Assembly: GCA_030617815.1 (NCBI GenBank)
Contig: JAUWUS010000005.1
Span: forward strand, 1-53,850
Direction of reading: 5' to 3'
Origin: Gammaproteobacteria bacterium
Lineage (GTDB): Bacteria; Pseudomonadota; Gammaproteobacteria; UBA6429; Thiohalophilaceae
Length of the DNA: 53,850 nucleotides
The translations under genes and the position numbers were made by a program. Below, piece by piece: positions 38,623 through 46,803 of this stretch; the first letter of the stretch is position 1; every line of letters starts with the position of its first letter. The notes under the pieces were generated by a model. The model did not search any database. It had not been told where the DNA came from and was given only the letters and a program-made list of their open reading frames with translations.

Positions 38623-39849
38623 ATGGCTTTAATTGTTCAAAAATATGGTGGTACATCGGTCGGCTCGGTTGAAAAAATCGAAAATGTCGCTGAGCGTTTG
38701 ATCGCCGCGAGAAAAGCCGGACATGATGTGGTGGTGGCCGTATCAGCTATGAGTGGTGAAACTAACCGTCTGGTTGAGATGGCTCATCAAATCTCAGATA
38801 ACCCCGATCCGCGCGAGTATGACGTTTTAGTCTCAACCGGTGAGCAGGTAACCATCGCTTTGCTTGGTATGGCGTTAAAAGAGCGCGGTTGCGATGCGCG
38901 CTCGTATACCGGTTCACAAGTACATATTTTAACCGATAGCGCACATACTAAAGCCCGTATTCTGGATATTGATGAAGCCAAAATCCGTGCTGATTTGGAT
39001 AAAGGTCGTATTGTTATTGTTGCGGGCTTTCAGGGGCAGGATGAGCATGGCAACATCACCACGTTAGGTCGTGGTGGCTCAGATACCACCGCTGTTGCCT
39101 TGGCGGCGGCCTTAAAAGCGGATGAATGTCAGATTTATACTGATGTTGATGGTGTATATACCACTGATCCCCGAGTAGTATCTGATGCGCGTCGGCTGGA
39201 AAAAATTACTTTTGAAGAAATGCTGGAAATGGCCAGTTTAGGTTCAAAAGTGCTGCAAATTCGCGCAGTGGAATTTGCCGGTAAATATAATGTGAAATTA
39301 CGTGTGCTTTCGTCGTTTAAAGAAGGCCCTGGCACGCTGATTACTTATGAGGAAGAGAATATGGAACAGGCAGCCATTTCAGGAATCGCCTTTAATCGTG
39401 ATGAAGCCAAGCTCACTATATTAGGTGTGCCTGATCAACCCGGTGTGGCGCATAGCATTTTGGGAGCCATTGGTGACGCTAATATCGAAGTTGACATGAT
39501 TATCCAGAATGTTGCTGCGGATAGTACAACTGATTTTACCTTCACTGTGCACCGCAATGATTATGAACGTGCTTTAGACATTTTGAATAAAACAGCAAAA
39601 GAACTGGCTGCTCGTGAGGTTGTTGGTGACAATGCTATTGTGAAAATTTCCCTGGTTGGCGTAGGTATGCGCTCTCATGCAGGGATCGCCAGTCAAATGT
39701 TTAAAGCTTTGGCTGATGAAGGCATTAATATTCGTATGATTTCAACCTCAGAAATCAAAATTTCGGTTGTGGTTGATGAAAAATACCTGGAATTGGGTGT
39801 GCGTGCTTTGCATGCAGAATTTGGCCTGGAAGAGGTTGGGTTGAATTAG
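38623..39849 (+). CDS. lysC: Aspartate kinase (lysine/threonine-type, with ACT domains)
   Basis: 408 residues. The kinase domain starts LIVQKYGGTSVGS and has LGRGGSDTTAVALAAAL and YTDVDGVYTTDPRVV. Two ACT domains occupy about residues 265-405 (LGVPDQPGVAHSILGAIGDANIEVDMI and ISLVGVGMRSHAGIASQMFKAL with ISTSEIKISVVV). It makes aspartyl phosphate for lysine, threonine and methionine synthesis, with feedback through the ACT domains. The 119-base leader shows no lysine riboswitch. The alaS-lysC-csrA order is known in Pseudomonas. Confidence 0.96.
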   Translation: MALIVQKYGGTSVGSVEKIENVAERLIAARKAGHDVVVAVSAMSGETNRLVEMAHQISDNPDPREYDVLVSTGEQVTIALLGMALKERGCDARSYTGSQVHILTDSAHTKARILDIDEAKIRADLDKGRIVIVAGFQGQDEHGNITTLGRGGSDTTAVALAAALKADECQIYTDVDGVYTTDPRVVSDARRLEKITFEEMLEMASLGSKVLQIRAVEFAGKYNVKLRVLSSFKEGPGTLITYEEENMEQAAISGIAFNRDEAKLTILGVPDQPGVAHSILGAIGDANIEVDMIIQNVAADSTTDFTFTVHRNDYERALDILNKTAKELAAREVVGDNAIVKISLVGVGMRSHAGIASQMFKALADEGINIRMISTSEIKISVVVDEKYLELGVRALHAEFGLEEVGLN

Positions 39850-39968
39850 AGGGTTTTGGATACTATATAACCAAATATCACTGAATGTTAAGAATTTAAA
39901 GATTTGTGTAAAGTTTCTTTGTTTTAAGTCGATATAAAGGTCGAGCGTGTCACAGAAGAGTAATTCTC

Positions 39969-40012
39969 AGGGACACAGAAGGAACTGTAATTAAAGATTT
40001 ATTGTTTGAGGA
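39969..40012 (+). promoter_or_regulatory. GGA motifs in the csrA leader (candidate CsrA sites)
   Basis: AGGGA (39969-39973), AAGGA (39979-39983, in a small cag/ctg hairpin) and the Shine-Dalgarno gagga (40008-40012) lie within 55 bases of the csrA start. This arrangement fits translational autorepression by CsrA, as known in E. coli. Confidence 0.5.
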
Positions 40013-40021
40013 GTAAAAAGT

Positions 40022-40210
40022 ATGTTGATTTTAACGAGACGTGTCGGTGAAACGCTCATGATCGGTGATGAAGTAACCGTGACCGTCCTCGGTGTTAAAG
40101 GTAACCAGGTTCGTATTGGTGTTAATGCCCCGCGTGAAATTTCTGTTCATCGTGAAGAAATTTATGAGCGTATCCAGAATGAAAGCAAACAATCTGGCAA
40201 CGAGGAATAA
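40022..40210 (+). CDS. csrA: Carbon storage regulator CsrA
   Basis: 62 residues, normal CsrA length. It begins [20 protein letters not shown] and has [14 protein letters not shown] and the RNA-binding [13 protein letters not shown]. The dimer binds GGA motifs in mRNA leaders and is titrated by CsrB/RsmY-type RNAs, a candidate for which lies at 25223-25444. It sits between lysC and the tRNA pair as in many gammaproteobacteria. Confidence 0.97.
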   Translation: MLILTRRVGETLMIGDEVTVTVLGVKGNQVRIGVNAPREISVHREEIYERIQNESKQSGNEE

Positions 40211-40282
40211 AAATAAGCGAATAGCGTTATAAAGGCTTTACCTCGGCTTTGTCCTTCAGTATCCTTGCGCTCGTTGAATACT

Positions 40283-40372
40283 GGAGAAGTGGCCGAGTGG
40301 CTGAAGGCGCGCCCCTGCTAAGGGTGTATAGGTTTATCCCTATCGAGGGTTCGAATCCCTCCTTCTCCGCCA
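40283..40372 (+). tRNA. tRNA-Ser (GCT anticodon)
   Basis: A 90-nt class II tRNA: acceptor ggagaag with cttctcc, discriminator G and encoded CCA. The anticodon loop contains GCT. A long variable arm (about 40325-40345) and a T arm with ggttcgaat are present. It reads AGC/AGT codons. An intrinsic terminator follows after five bases. Confidence 0.96.
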
Positions 40373-40377
40373 TAAAT

Positions 40378-40413
40378 AAAAAAGCCCCCTGAGATCTTTC
40401 AGGGGGCTTTTTT
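40378..40413 (+). terminator. Intrinsic terminator after tRNA-Ser
   Basis: A perfect 15-bp stem (aaaaaagccccctga 40378-40392 with 40399-40413), a 6-base loop and T-rich 3' arm. It terminates csrA-tRNA-Ser transcription. Confidence 0.93.
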
Positions 40414-40433
40414 ATTTATCACTGGCTTGAGGT

Positions 40434-40537
40434 ATTCGAACCCTCGATATAAATAAAAGGTGGTTTGAAAAAATCGTCAGGAACGATTTTTTGTGAGCGT
40501 AGCGAATCCGCAGGATAGGGCACAGGGAAGTGCCCTA
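40434..40537. repeat. Inverted tRNA-Ser T-arm fragment plus two palindromic repeats
   Basis: 40434-40449 is an exact 16-base inverted copy of the tRNA-Ser T-arm segment 40341-40356. It is followed by a perfect 10-bp hairpin aaaaaatcgt/acgatttttt (40468-40492) and an 8-bp hairpin tagggcac/gtgcccta (40516-40537) with loop agggaa. A similar A/T-flanked hairpin occurs at about 42928-42947. No gene is seen between the two tRNAs. Confidence 0.6.
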
Positions 40538-40655
40538 CAATCCCTCCACCACGCTCAAATTTCAGCGTTTATTTAGCCTTCTTCACCATCACGTTTTATG
40601 CACTAAAATCATTGGAATCCAGCAGATATCCATGTATAGTTCGCAGCTTCAAAGA

Positions 40656-40732
40656 GCGCCTGTAGCTCAGTTGGATAGAGTACTCGGCTACGAACCGAGC
40701 GGTCGCACGTTCGAATCGTGCCAGGCGCACCA
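40656..40732 (+). tRNA. tRNA-Arg (ACG anticodon)
   Basis: A 77-nt tRNA: acceptor gcgcctg with caggcgc, D arm gctcagttggatagagt, anticodon loop ctACGaa flanked by ctcgg/ccgag, T arm gcacgttcgaatcgtgc and encoded CCA. It decodes CGU/CGC/CGA after A-to-I editing. Its 3' half is repeated twice downstream (42618-42663 and 42824-42843). Confidence 0.97.
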
Positions 40733-40740
40733 TGCAAAAC

Positions 40741-40771
40741 AAAGGCTTACGTTAACGCGTGAGCCTTTTTT
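40741..40771 (+). terminator. Intrinsic terminator after tRNA-Arg
   Basis: An 11-bp stem (aaaggcttacg with cgtgagcctt, one wobble) followed by six Ts. A diverged copy of this terminator and of the next 28 bases reappears at 42851-42881 and 42946-42973. Confidence 0.85.
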
Positions 40772-40877
40772 GTTTCTACTGTAGCGAAATTGTAGTGTTT
40801 TCTTTTACAGTAATGGTGTCCCATGCTGATCCAATGGCCTTCATGGGTTTACCTTTATAAGCATGTAAATTTTAGTT

Positions 40878-42425
40878 TTATTTATAGGTTGTAGTATTCT
40901 TATAGATATTTTCTACTTTTGTAAAAATCAGTTTACAATATTTCCCGCAATATCCTTTTATCCTATTAACATTGGGCTGTAGTTTATTTGCTTTTTTGTA
41001 ATAAATTGATGCACTTTGATCGTTGGGCGGCAAGGTTGCCCATTTTGCATAATATGCAGCTGCTAACGTTGTTCTAGCAATACCGTAATCCATTATTTGT
41101 ATAGCTTTTTCAGCTTGATTTATTGCAGAATCGATTTCGCCTTTATTATTTAGTAAAAAAGTAGCATAGTTTCCATGATCATATGCAGACGATGGATTTT
41201 GTTTGATTCTTCGGGTGTAAATTTCTTCAGCTTTATTTATATTGCCATTTTTACGATAAATAAAAAGTAAGCCGCTTTCTGCTTCAGGCGCATAACGATC
41301 TTCTTTTTTTAATAATGAATTATACATTGGAATAGCTTTTTTATAATTTCTTTGATAAGCGAAGAAGCTTGCTCCTAGGTTAATTAAAGATGAAGACCTT
41401 ATTTGTTTATTTTTGGCTTCATTTAATATTGCAGCCATCCCCTCAAGATTATTTTCACTGAAAAAAACACCTGCTAATTTTGAATAAATTTCAGGGTTTA
41501 AATTATTTTTTCTTTTGATGCTTAACAATACATTTTTAGCTTCAGTTAATGCCTTTTCATTGTGTATTGTTCTAAGTCCATTTGTGTATTGATATCCAAG
41601 AGCTAAATAGTAATCTGCAAGTAATAACTTTGTTGGCACATGTTCTTTATCAAGCTTAAGCAGATAATTGATTAATATATTGCTTGCATATAATAACTGA
41701 CTATTGATTCCAAATTCCGATATGGTTTCATTTGTGAAATTTACTAACTCATTTTTAGAAACATTAGTGCTTCTTAAAAAATCAGCAAATATTTCTCGTG
41801 TGATTGTTGGAGCTTGTTTTGAATTAATTTCTTTTAAAAGACGAACACTAAAAATAGTAATTCGTTTATCTTTATAATGTTTATTTAATAGTTTTGAAAT
41901 TATTTTTTTGGCTTCTTGAAGTTTATTAAACTTAATATTAATTTGGGCTGCCTGGATATTGGCCCAAGGATCTTCCGGATTTAATATTAATGCTGTATTA
42001 TTTTCCGCCTCTGATTCGCCGAACCTATTTTGATTGAAATAAACAAAAGCGAGCATGTCATAAGTTTTAAAATAGTTTGGCTCCTTAATTTTAGTATCAA
42101 GGAGGATAGATTCAGCTTTCTTCCATAATATTTTAGGCTTCGTTTCATAATGCCAATCTGTTCTAGTTATATATCTTACTTGCTGAATATAAATAGGAAG
42201 AAAATTAGGTTGATTCTTAATAAATCTATTAGTCTGACTTAAAATGACATCTTTATTTCTATATTTCCCACTATCAATCAATGTCTTGATGTGGTTAAAC
42301 TGCATTTTCCTTAATGGGGATAGTTCAGAAAGCTCGGTTATGTATTTTGTTGTATCTGCGCAAATAACTGCGGAAAAAAAAATGAGCAAAAATGAAGCAA
42401 ATATTCTATAAAAACTTAATTTCAT
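40878..42425 (-). CDS. Secreted TPR-repeat protein in the tRNA-Arg insertion
   Basis: 515 residues. A signal peptide (KLSFYRIFASFLLIFFSAVI, cleavage near CADT) is followed by TPR helices through most of the length. The best units are NYFKTYDMLAFVYFNQNRFG, NPEDPWANIQAAQINIKFNK, KKAIPMYNSLLKKEDRYAPE and SAYDHGNYATFLLNNKGEID. A short cysteine-containing end (YCGKYCKLIF) closes it. It looks more AT-rich than the flanking housekeeping genes and is the only gene between repeated tRNA-Arg ends, so horizontal acquisition is likely. Function unknown; no integrase accompanies it. Confidence 0.75.
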   Translation of the reverse strand: MKLSFYRIFASFLLIFFSAVICADTTKYITELSELSPLRKMQFNHIKTLIDSGKYRNKDVILSQTNRFIKNQPNFLPIYIQQVRYITRTDWHYETKPKILWKKAESILLDTKIKEPNYFKTYDMLAFVYFNQNRFGESEAENNTALILNPEDPWANIQAAQINIKFNKLQEAKKIISKLLNKHYKDKRITIFSVRLLKEINSKQAPTITREIFADFLRSTNVSKNELVNFTNETISEFGINSQLLYASNILINYLLKLDKEHVPTKLLLADYYLALGYQYTNGLRTIHNEKALTEAKNVLLSIKRKNNLNPEIYSKLAGVFFSENNLEGMAAILNEAKNKQIRSSSLINLGASFFAYQRNYKKAIPMYNSLLKKEDRYAPEAESGLLFIYRKNGNINKAEEIYTRRIKQNPSSAYDHGNYATFLLNNKGEIDSAINQAEKAIQIMDYGIARTTLAAAYYAKWATLPPNDQSASIYYKKANKLQPNVNRIKGYCGKYCKLIFTKVENIYKNTTTYK

Positions 42426-42617
42426 GTTGGACTTCCATGTTTGTTGTATTTTTACTAAGAATTTTAATATTTTCTAATATAAGTACCAAACTATACGTGA
42501 TTATTTCGTAGAGTTAAATATATTCTAGGCGAGTTTGGGCGTATTTTCGCGAAATGTAGGGTGAGAGCGGGACTTTTAAGTTATTGAAATTAAAAGGCTA
42601 AATAATACTATTAGCCA

Positions 42618-42663
42618 CTACGAACCGAGCGGTCGCACGTTCGAATCGTGCCAGGCGCACCAT
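42618..42663 (+). repeat. Second copy of the tRNA-Arg 3' half (att-like direct repeat)
   Basis: 46 bases identical to 40688-40733, from the anticodon loop (ctacgaacc) to the CCA end (caccat). The 5' half of a tRNA is absent upstream, so it is not a functional tRNA. Anticodon loop to 3' end is a classic attachment-site extent for tyrosine integrases. The preceding 42426-42617 contains nothing recognisable. Confidence 0.88.
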
Positions 42664-42669
42664 ACAAAC

Positions 42670-42697
42670 AAAAAAGCCTCCTTGTGGAGGCTTTTTT
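42670..42697 (+). terminator. Intrinsic terminator after the tRNA-Arg fragment
   Basis: A perfect 12-bp stem aaaaaagcctcc (42670-42681) with 42686-42697 and a 4-base loop. The 3' arm supplies six Ts. Confidence 0.9.
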
Positions 42698-42823
42698 ATT
42701 TGTTCGCGTTTTGTATAATTTGAACGTGCGACAAATTATAAACAGCACGTTCGATAACATACTGGAAGTATGTTGAACGACTGAGCTTGCGAAGGCGGCC
42801 CCGAAGGGGTGAGCGAAGCGAAT

Positions 42824-42881
42824 AATCGTGCCAGGCGCACCATACAAAACAAAGGCTTACGTTTTTACGTGAGCTTTTTTT
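42824..42881 (+). repeat. Third tRNA-Arg 3' end with duplicated terminator
   Basis: 42824-42843 repeats the last 20 bases of the tRNA-Arg region (aatcgtgcc to caccat). It is followed by caaaacaaaggcttacg and a stem-loop with T run (42851-42881) that matches the terminator after the intact tRNA. Between copies two and three lies a palindrome-rich stretch (tataatttg 42714-42722 with 42732-42740, and gaacgtgc/gcacgttc). From 42946, 27 of 28 bases repeat 40766-40793. Confidence 0.8.
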
Positions 42882-42987
42882 ATGCTGGGCATCCTGCCCT
42901 CCACCTTTCAGGTTCACTACACTCATGAAAAATTGTTCCCGACAATTTTTTGTTTCTACTGTAGTGAAATTGTTAATAATTTTTTCG

Positions 42988-43428
42988 TTATTGAAATAGT
43001 CGTTTCCACCAACGACGTCGGTTGTTAGCTGGGTTTAAAGCGAATTCCAATTCGATTGGTTGCAGTTTTGATATGATCCATCCGGGTAAAGGTGGGTTAT
43101 CACTAAAACCGCAAGAGACTCCGAGGTTATTTGGATCGTATATTTTTATAAATGTAGGCGTCGTTTTATTGTCAACATAAACAATGCCACAATAATCTTC
43201 TTTATGATCATTGTGCAGCAAAATATTAATTTCTTTGATAAAAGATAAGAGTTTATTTTTAGTTACTGTCTTTTCAGGAGGTTGCTCACCCACGGCGTAA
43301 ATGTACCAGCTATCATCAGCCTGTTGATCTAACACTGACCAAAAATCATCTAAATGTGGCCAACGCATCATAGAAGTAAAACTACCTCGATAGGCTTTTA
43401 AAAACGGAGTGGTTAATTCATTTTCCAT
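42988..43428 (-). CDS. Conserved hypothetical protein
   Basis: 146 residues from ATG 43428 (agga upstream); a longer frame to 43482 adds 18 residues. Soluble alpha/beta composition, with a Trp-rich middle (MRWPHLDDFWSVLD, SWYIYAVGEQPP) and a C-terminus ending in basic NNRRRWWKRLFQ. Features such as YDPNNLGVSCGFSDNPPLPGW suggest a compact single domain. I do not recognise a family with a known role. It is just outside the tRNA-Arg scar and upstream, on the other strand, of the DyP gene. Confidence 0.65.
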   Translation of the reverse strand: MENELTTPFLKAYRGSFTSMMRWPHLDDFWSVLDQQADDSWYIYAVGEQPPEKTVTKNKLLSFIKEINILLHNDHKEDYCGIVYVDNKTTPTFIKIYDPNNLGVSCGFSDNPPLPGWIISKLQPIELEFALNPANNRRRWWKRLFQ

Positions 43429-43618
43429 GGTAGATTCCTGCATATAATTATTGACACTAAAAGTTATGTTTAATTTCGCCAATATTGAATTTAATATAGT
43501 TATTTTGGCGTAGCAGGTCTGTACGTTTTGTTACATTTCTTAGTTATAATCTTCGTTAAGTGATTTAAGATTAGTGTATTACAGGTTTACACTCAAAATA
43601 TGAAAATGGAGAGAAAAA

Positions 43619-44500
43619 ATGAAAACAGTTCAAAGTGGAATTTTGTCAGATGAAACTCACCTTGCTCGTTACATGTCATTTAATTTAGTTGATGTTGAAG
43701 TGGCAAAAGACACTCTTGATGAGCTGAAAAGGTTTGTTGATGGAGAATCAGTCGTTGTTGGTTTTGGTTTGTCTTTAATGATGGCTCTCGATACTAACAT
43801 TACTGGTTTACATAATATGCCGGTGAGTACTGCACCAGGTATTGATATTCCTTCGACACCTTACGCTTTATGGTTGTGGTTACGTGGTGATGATCGTGGT
43901 GAATTATTACACCGCTCGAGAATGTTGGAAGAGTTACTGGCTTCTGCATTTGAATTGTCAGATGTGGTTGAAGGTTGTCAATATGATAGTAACCGTGACT
44001 TAAGTGGTTATGAAGATGGGACTGAAAATCCACAGGGTAATGAAGCGATTAAAGCGGCCATTATTCAAGAGCAAGGTGAAGGACTGGATGGGAGTAGTTT
44101 TGTCGCGGTACAACAGTGGGTTCATGATTTTGTTATGCTGGATTTAATGAGCGAAGAGGAAAAAGATAATTCGATTGGGCGTCATGTTAGTGATAATGAA
44201 GAGTTTGATGAGGCACCGGAATCTGCCCATGTAAAACGTAGTGCTCAGGAAAGTTTTGAGCCGGAAGCTTTTATGATGCGTCGTTCAATGCCCTGGATAG
44301 AAGGTATGAGTGGAGGATTAATATTTGTTTCTTTTGGAAAATCATTTGATGCGTTTGAAGCGATACTGAAAAAAATGTTAGGTCATGATGATGGCATTCA
44401 GGATGCACTTTTTAATTTTACCAAACCTATTACAGGTTCTTATTTTTGGTGTCCACCGATGAAAAATGGCAAGCTGGATCTTACTGTTTTTAATTTATAA
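43619..44500 (+). CDS. Dye-decolorising (DyP-type) heme peroxidase
   Basis: 293 residues, no Tat or Sec signal, so cytoplasmic. The DyP signature GxxDG is GYEDG at residues 130-134 with catalytic Asp133, followed by TENP. The proximal heme ligand is His189 in GRHVSD. The C-terminal FVSFGKSFDAFEAILKKMLG and ITGSYFWCPP are typical of YfeX-like members. It reduces peroxides with broad donors. The neighbouring Prx-Grx and OxyR genes fit a peroxide-defence role. gagag precedes ATG 43619. Confidence 0.93.
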   Translation: MKTVQSGILSDETHLARYMSFNLVDVEVAKDTLDELKRFVDGESVVVGFGLSLMMALDTNITGLHNMPVSTAPGIDIPSTPYALWLWLRGDDRGELLHRSRMLEELLASAFELSDVVEGCQYDSNRDLSGYEDGTENPQGNEAIKAAIIQEQGEGLDGSSFVAVQQWVHDFVMLDLMSEEEKDNSIGRHVSDNEEFDEAPESAHVKRSAQESFEPEAFMMRRSMPWIEGMSGGLIFVSFGKSFDAFEAILKKMLGHDDGIQDALFNFTKPITGSYFWCPPMKNGKLDLTVFNL

Positions 44501-44512
44501 TCATAAAAAGAA

Positions 44513-44547
44513 AAAAGAGGCATACTTTTTATAAGTATGCCTCTTTT
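44513..44547. terminator. Bidirectional terminator between DyP and Prx-Grx genes
   Basis: A perfect 15-bp inverted repeat (44513-44527 with 44533-44547, core agaggcatactt), A-rich on the left and T-rich on the right, serves both convergent genes. Confidence 0.92.
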
Positions 44548-44548
44548 A

Positions 44549-45289
44549 TTATGCTGCTTTGCTTTGTGATAAGTAGTGTTCCAAATCTTCAGAACCACCA
44601 ATGTAATCACCATTGATAAATATTTGTGGTACTGTGGACATGCCTGAAACTGCACGGATAGTCGCTTCAGTATAGTCACGGTTCAAAACCAGTTCTTCGT
44701 ACTGTAAGCCAGCATCATTCAACATTCCTTTTGCACGAACACAATATTCACAGCCTTCACGGGTAAAGATAGTGACATCTTTTGGTTTTTCAGCTGTTGG
44801 TGCAATGTAGTCCAACATGGTATCCGCATCGGACACTTCAAATGGATCATCCGGTTTGTTTGGTTCTATGAACATTTTTTCAATGACACCATTTTTAACC
44901 AGCATAGAGTAACGCCATGAACGTTTACCAAAACCAAGCTCTTCCTTGTCAACTAACATGCCCATGCCTTCACTGAAGTCACCATTTCCATCCGGAATAA
45001 AAGTGACATTGTCTGCATGCTGCTCTTTTTTCCATTCGTTCATCACAAAGGCATCATTCACTGCCATACAAATAACATCGTCAACACCGTGCTGTTTAAA
45101 GGTAGGTGCTAATTGATTGTAGCGTGGTACATGGGTTGATGAACATGTTGGGGTGAATGCACCGGGTAATGAAAATACAATAACAGTTTTATCTTTAAAG
45201 ATAGCATCTGTTGAGACATCGACCCATTCGTGATTATCACGAGTACGGAATGTAACTTGTGGAACGTTTTGACCTTGATGATTTTCCAT
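44549..45289 (-). CDS. Peroxiredoxin-glutaredoxin hybrid (Prx5-Grx)
   Basis: 246 residues. The N-terminal Prx5-type domain has the peroxidatic Cys49 in [19 protein letters not shown]. The C-terminal glutaredoxin domain (about 170-246) has the active site [14 protein letters not shown] and the [18 protein letters not shown] cis-proline/GSH-binding region. The same fusion is known from Haemophilus as a glutathione-dependent peroxidase. The gene is divergent from oxyR, with an OxyR site between them, so it is a likely OxyR target. Confidence 0.96.
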   Translation of the reverse strand: MENHQGQNVPQVTFRTRDNHEWVDVSTDAIFKDKTVIVFSLPGAFTPTCSSTHVPRYNQLAPTFKQHGVDDVICMAVNDAFVMNEWKKEQHADNVTFIPDGNGDFSEGMGMLVDKEELGFGKRSWRYSMLVKNGVIEKMFIEPNKPDDPFEVSDADTMLDYIAPTAEKPKDVTIFTREGCEYCVRAKGMLNDAGLQYEELVLNRDYTEATIRAVSGMSTVPQIFINGDYIGGSEDLEHYLSQSKAA

Positions 45290-45376
45290 TGTTTTCTCCT
45301 GGTATTTTATTAATCAAGTTGTAAGGCTTTGCCTTGAACACGTGAGCATTATCTACGCATCCGATTGATTGATAAA

Positions 45377-45413
45377 ATCGTTTATTTCTACTATTATGAT
45401 AGGTAATTCCTAT
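45377..45413. promoter_or_regulatory. OxyR binding site between prx-grx and oxyR
   Basis: Four tetranucleotides with exact 7-base spacing, atcg (45377), ctac (45388), atag (45399) and ctat (45410), match 14 of 16 positions of the OxyR consensus ATAG-N7-CTAT-N7-ATAG-N7-CTAT over 37 bp. It lies 30 bases before the oxyR start. Confidence 0.82.
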
Positions 45414-45443
45414 TATTGGTGGGAGATATGATTAGAGGTGTAC

Positions 45444-46346
45444 ATGAACATAAGGGAACTGGAATATCTGATAGCCGTTGATGAGGAACGTCATTTTCAT
45501 CGGGCGGCGGAACGTTGTTTTGTTAGCCAGCCAACTTTGAGCGGCCAGTTAAAAAAACTGGAACAAGAATTGGGCGTTTTATTGGTAGAGAGAAATAATC
45601 GCCAGGTTTCCATGACAGAGGCAGGGCAAGCCGTGGTTAGACATGCCCGTACCGTGTTGACAGAAGTCAGCGCGATAAAAGATGTCGCAAATTATTTTCA
45701 TGATCCTATGGTAGGGGATGTGCGTGTTGGTATTATTCCTACAATTGCGCCGTATTTATTGCCAATTATCATGCCGCAATTAAATAAACATTTTAAAAAA
45801 TTAAAGATATGGCTTTATGAATATCAAACAAATATTTTGCTGGATAAGTTACAAAATGCTGAGCTGGATTTTCTTATTTTAACTTTACCTGTTGAAAAGC
45901 ATGGATTCACAGAGCTTGATTTGTATAGAGAACCTTTTCGTCTGGCGGTAAAAAAAGATCATAACCTGGCTAAAAAGAAACAGGTTAACCTGGGAGATCT
46001 TGCTGGCCAGGAATTATTGTTACTTGAAGAGGGGCATTGTTTACGGGGACATGTTTTGGATGTGTGTTTATTAGCAGGTGTAAAAGAACAAGGTCAGTAT
46101 CATGCCACCAGTCTGGAAACATTACGTCACATGGTAGGCGAAGGAGTGGGGATGACATTAATACCTGAATTAGCTGTTCCAGCAAGAGTAACGAAAGCAG
46201 ATGTGATTCGATATATTGAATTTAGCGATCCAAAACCGAACCGTCGTATAGGAATGCTTTATCGGAAAAACAGTTATCGTGAAAAAACGTTTGATAATAT
46301 TAGTGAATTGATTAAGTCCGTGTTACCGGTTAATATATTTTTTTAA
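45444..46346 (+). CDS. oxyR: Peroxide-sensing LysR regulator OxyR
   Basis: 300 residues from ATG 45444; a GTG two codons earlier is less likely. The LysR helix-turn-helix is at RHFHRAAERCFVSQPTLSGQL. The regulatory domain contains the redox cysteines at exactly OxyR positions, Cys199 (EEGHCLRGH) and Cys208 (LDVC). Oxidation to a disulfide activates peroxide-defence genes. It is divergent from the Prx-Grx gene and is followed after 21 bases by a MAPEG gene. Confidence 0.96.
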   Translation: MNIRELEYLIAVDEERHFHRAAERCFVSQPTLSGQLKKLEQELGVLLVERNNRQVSMTEAGQAVVRHARTVLTEVSAIKDVANYFHDPMVGDVRVGIIPTIAPYLLPIIMPQLNKHFKKLKIWLYEYQTNILLDKLQNAELDFLILTLPVEKHGFTELDLYREPFRLAVKKDHNLAKKKQVNLGDLAGQELLLLEEGHCLRGHVLDVCLLAGVKEQGQYHATSLETLRHMVGEGVGMTLIPELAVPARVTKADVIRYIEFSDPKPNRRIGMLYRKNSYREKTFDNISELIKSVLPVNIFF

Positions 46347-46367
46347 AAAGTTACAGGATGTAATAGA

Positions 46368-46787
46368 GTGCAAATATTATCGATAGTTTATCCAATGGTC
46401 GCTTTGGTTTTTTTGACTTTTTTTGTCATGTATTTATTACTGGTGTTGCGTACCAAGGCAGTACGTGCACGTAAAATTTCACCGCGATATTTTAAGCTAA
46501 ATAAAGGCGGGGAAGAATCAGATACAATGGTTGCTGCAGGGCACAATTATAGTAACTTATTAGAATTACCTGTTTTATTTTATATTGCCTGTATTATTGC
46601 AATTGTTTTAAATCAGAGTGTTGAGTATTTTATTATTCATGCGTGGGCTTTTGTTGTACTAAGATATTTACACTCTTATATTCATATAACTTATAATCAT
46701 GTTTTACATCGTTTGTTTGCTTTTGCGGCAGCAGGTTTTGTTTTGCTTTCAATGTGGGTGAAAATTGTTTTGTTAATTAGTGCATAA
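46368..46787 (+). CDS. MAPEG-family membrane protein
   Basis: 139 residues from GTG 46368 (agga upstream) with four predicted membrane helices. The family pattern is clear: a first helix IVYPMVALVFLTFFVMYLLL, then MVAAGHNYSNLLELPVLFYI (the R/N-x-x-N-x-x-E glutathione-region equivalent) and WAFVVLRYLHSYIHITYN. MAPEG proteins include glutathione transferases/peroxidases; activity here is unproven. Its place after oxyR may be functional. It converges on the sensor kinase gene with a 16-base gap. Confidence 0.88.
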   Translation: MQILSIVYPMVALVFLTFFVMYLLLVLRTKAVRARKISPRYFKLNKGGEESDTMVAAGHNYSNLLELPVLFYIACIIAIVLNQSVEYFIIHAWAFVVLRYLHSYIHITYNHVLHRLFAFAAAGFVLLSMWVKIVLLISA

Positions 46788-46803
46788 TTTTAATAAAATA
46801 AAT

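Noticed and set aside
40530-40784. 84-codon plus-strand frame
   Set aside because: It runs straight through tRNA-Arg and its terminator.
42611-42926. Minus-strand frames of 76-78 codons
   Set aside because: They are antisense to the tRNA-Arg fragments and terminators.
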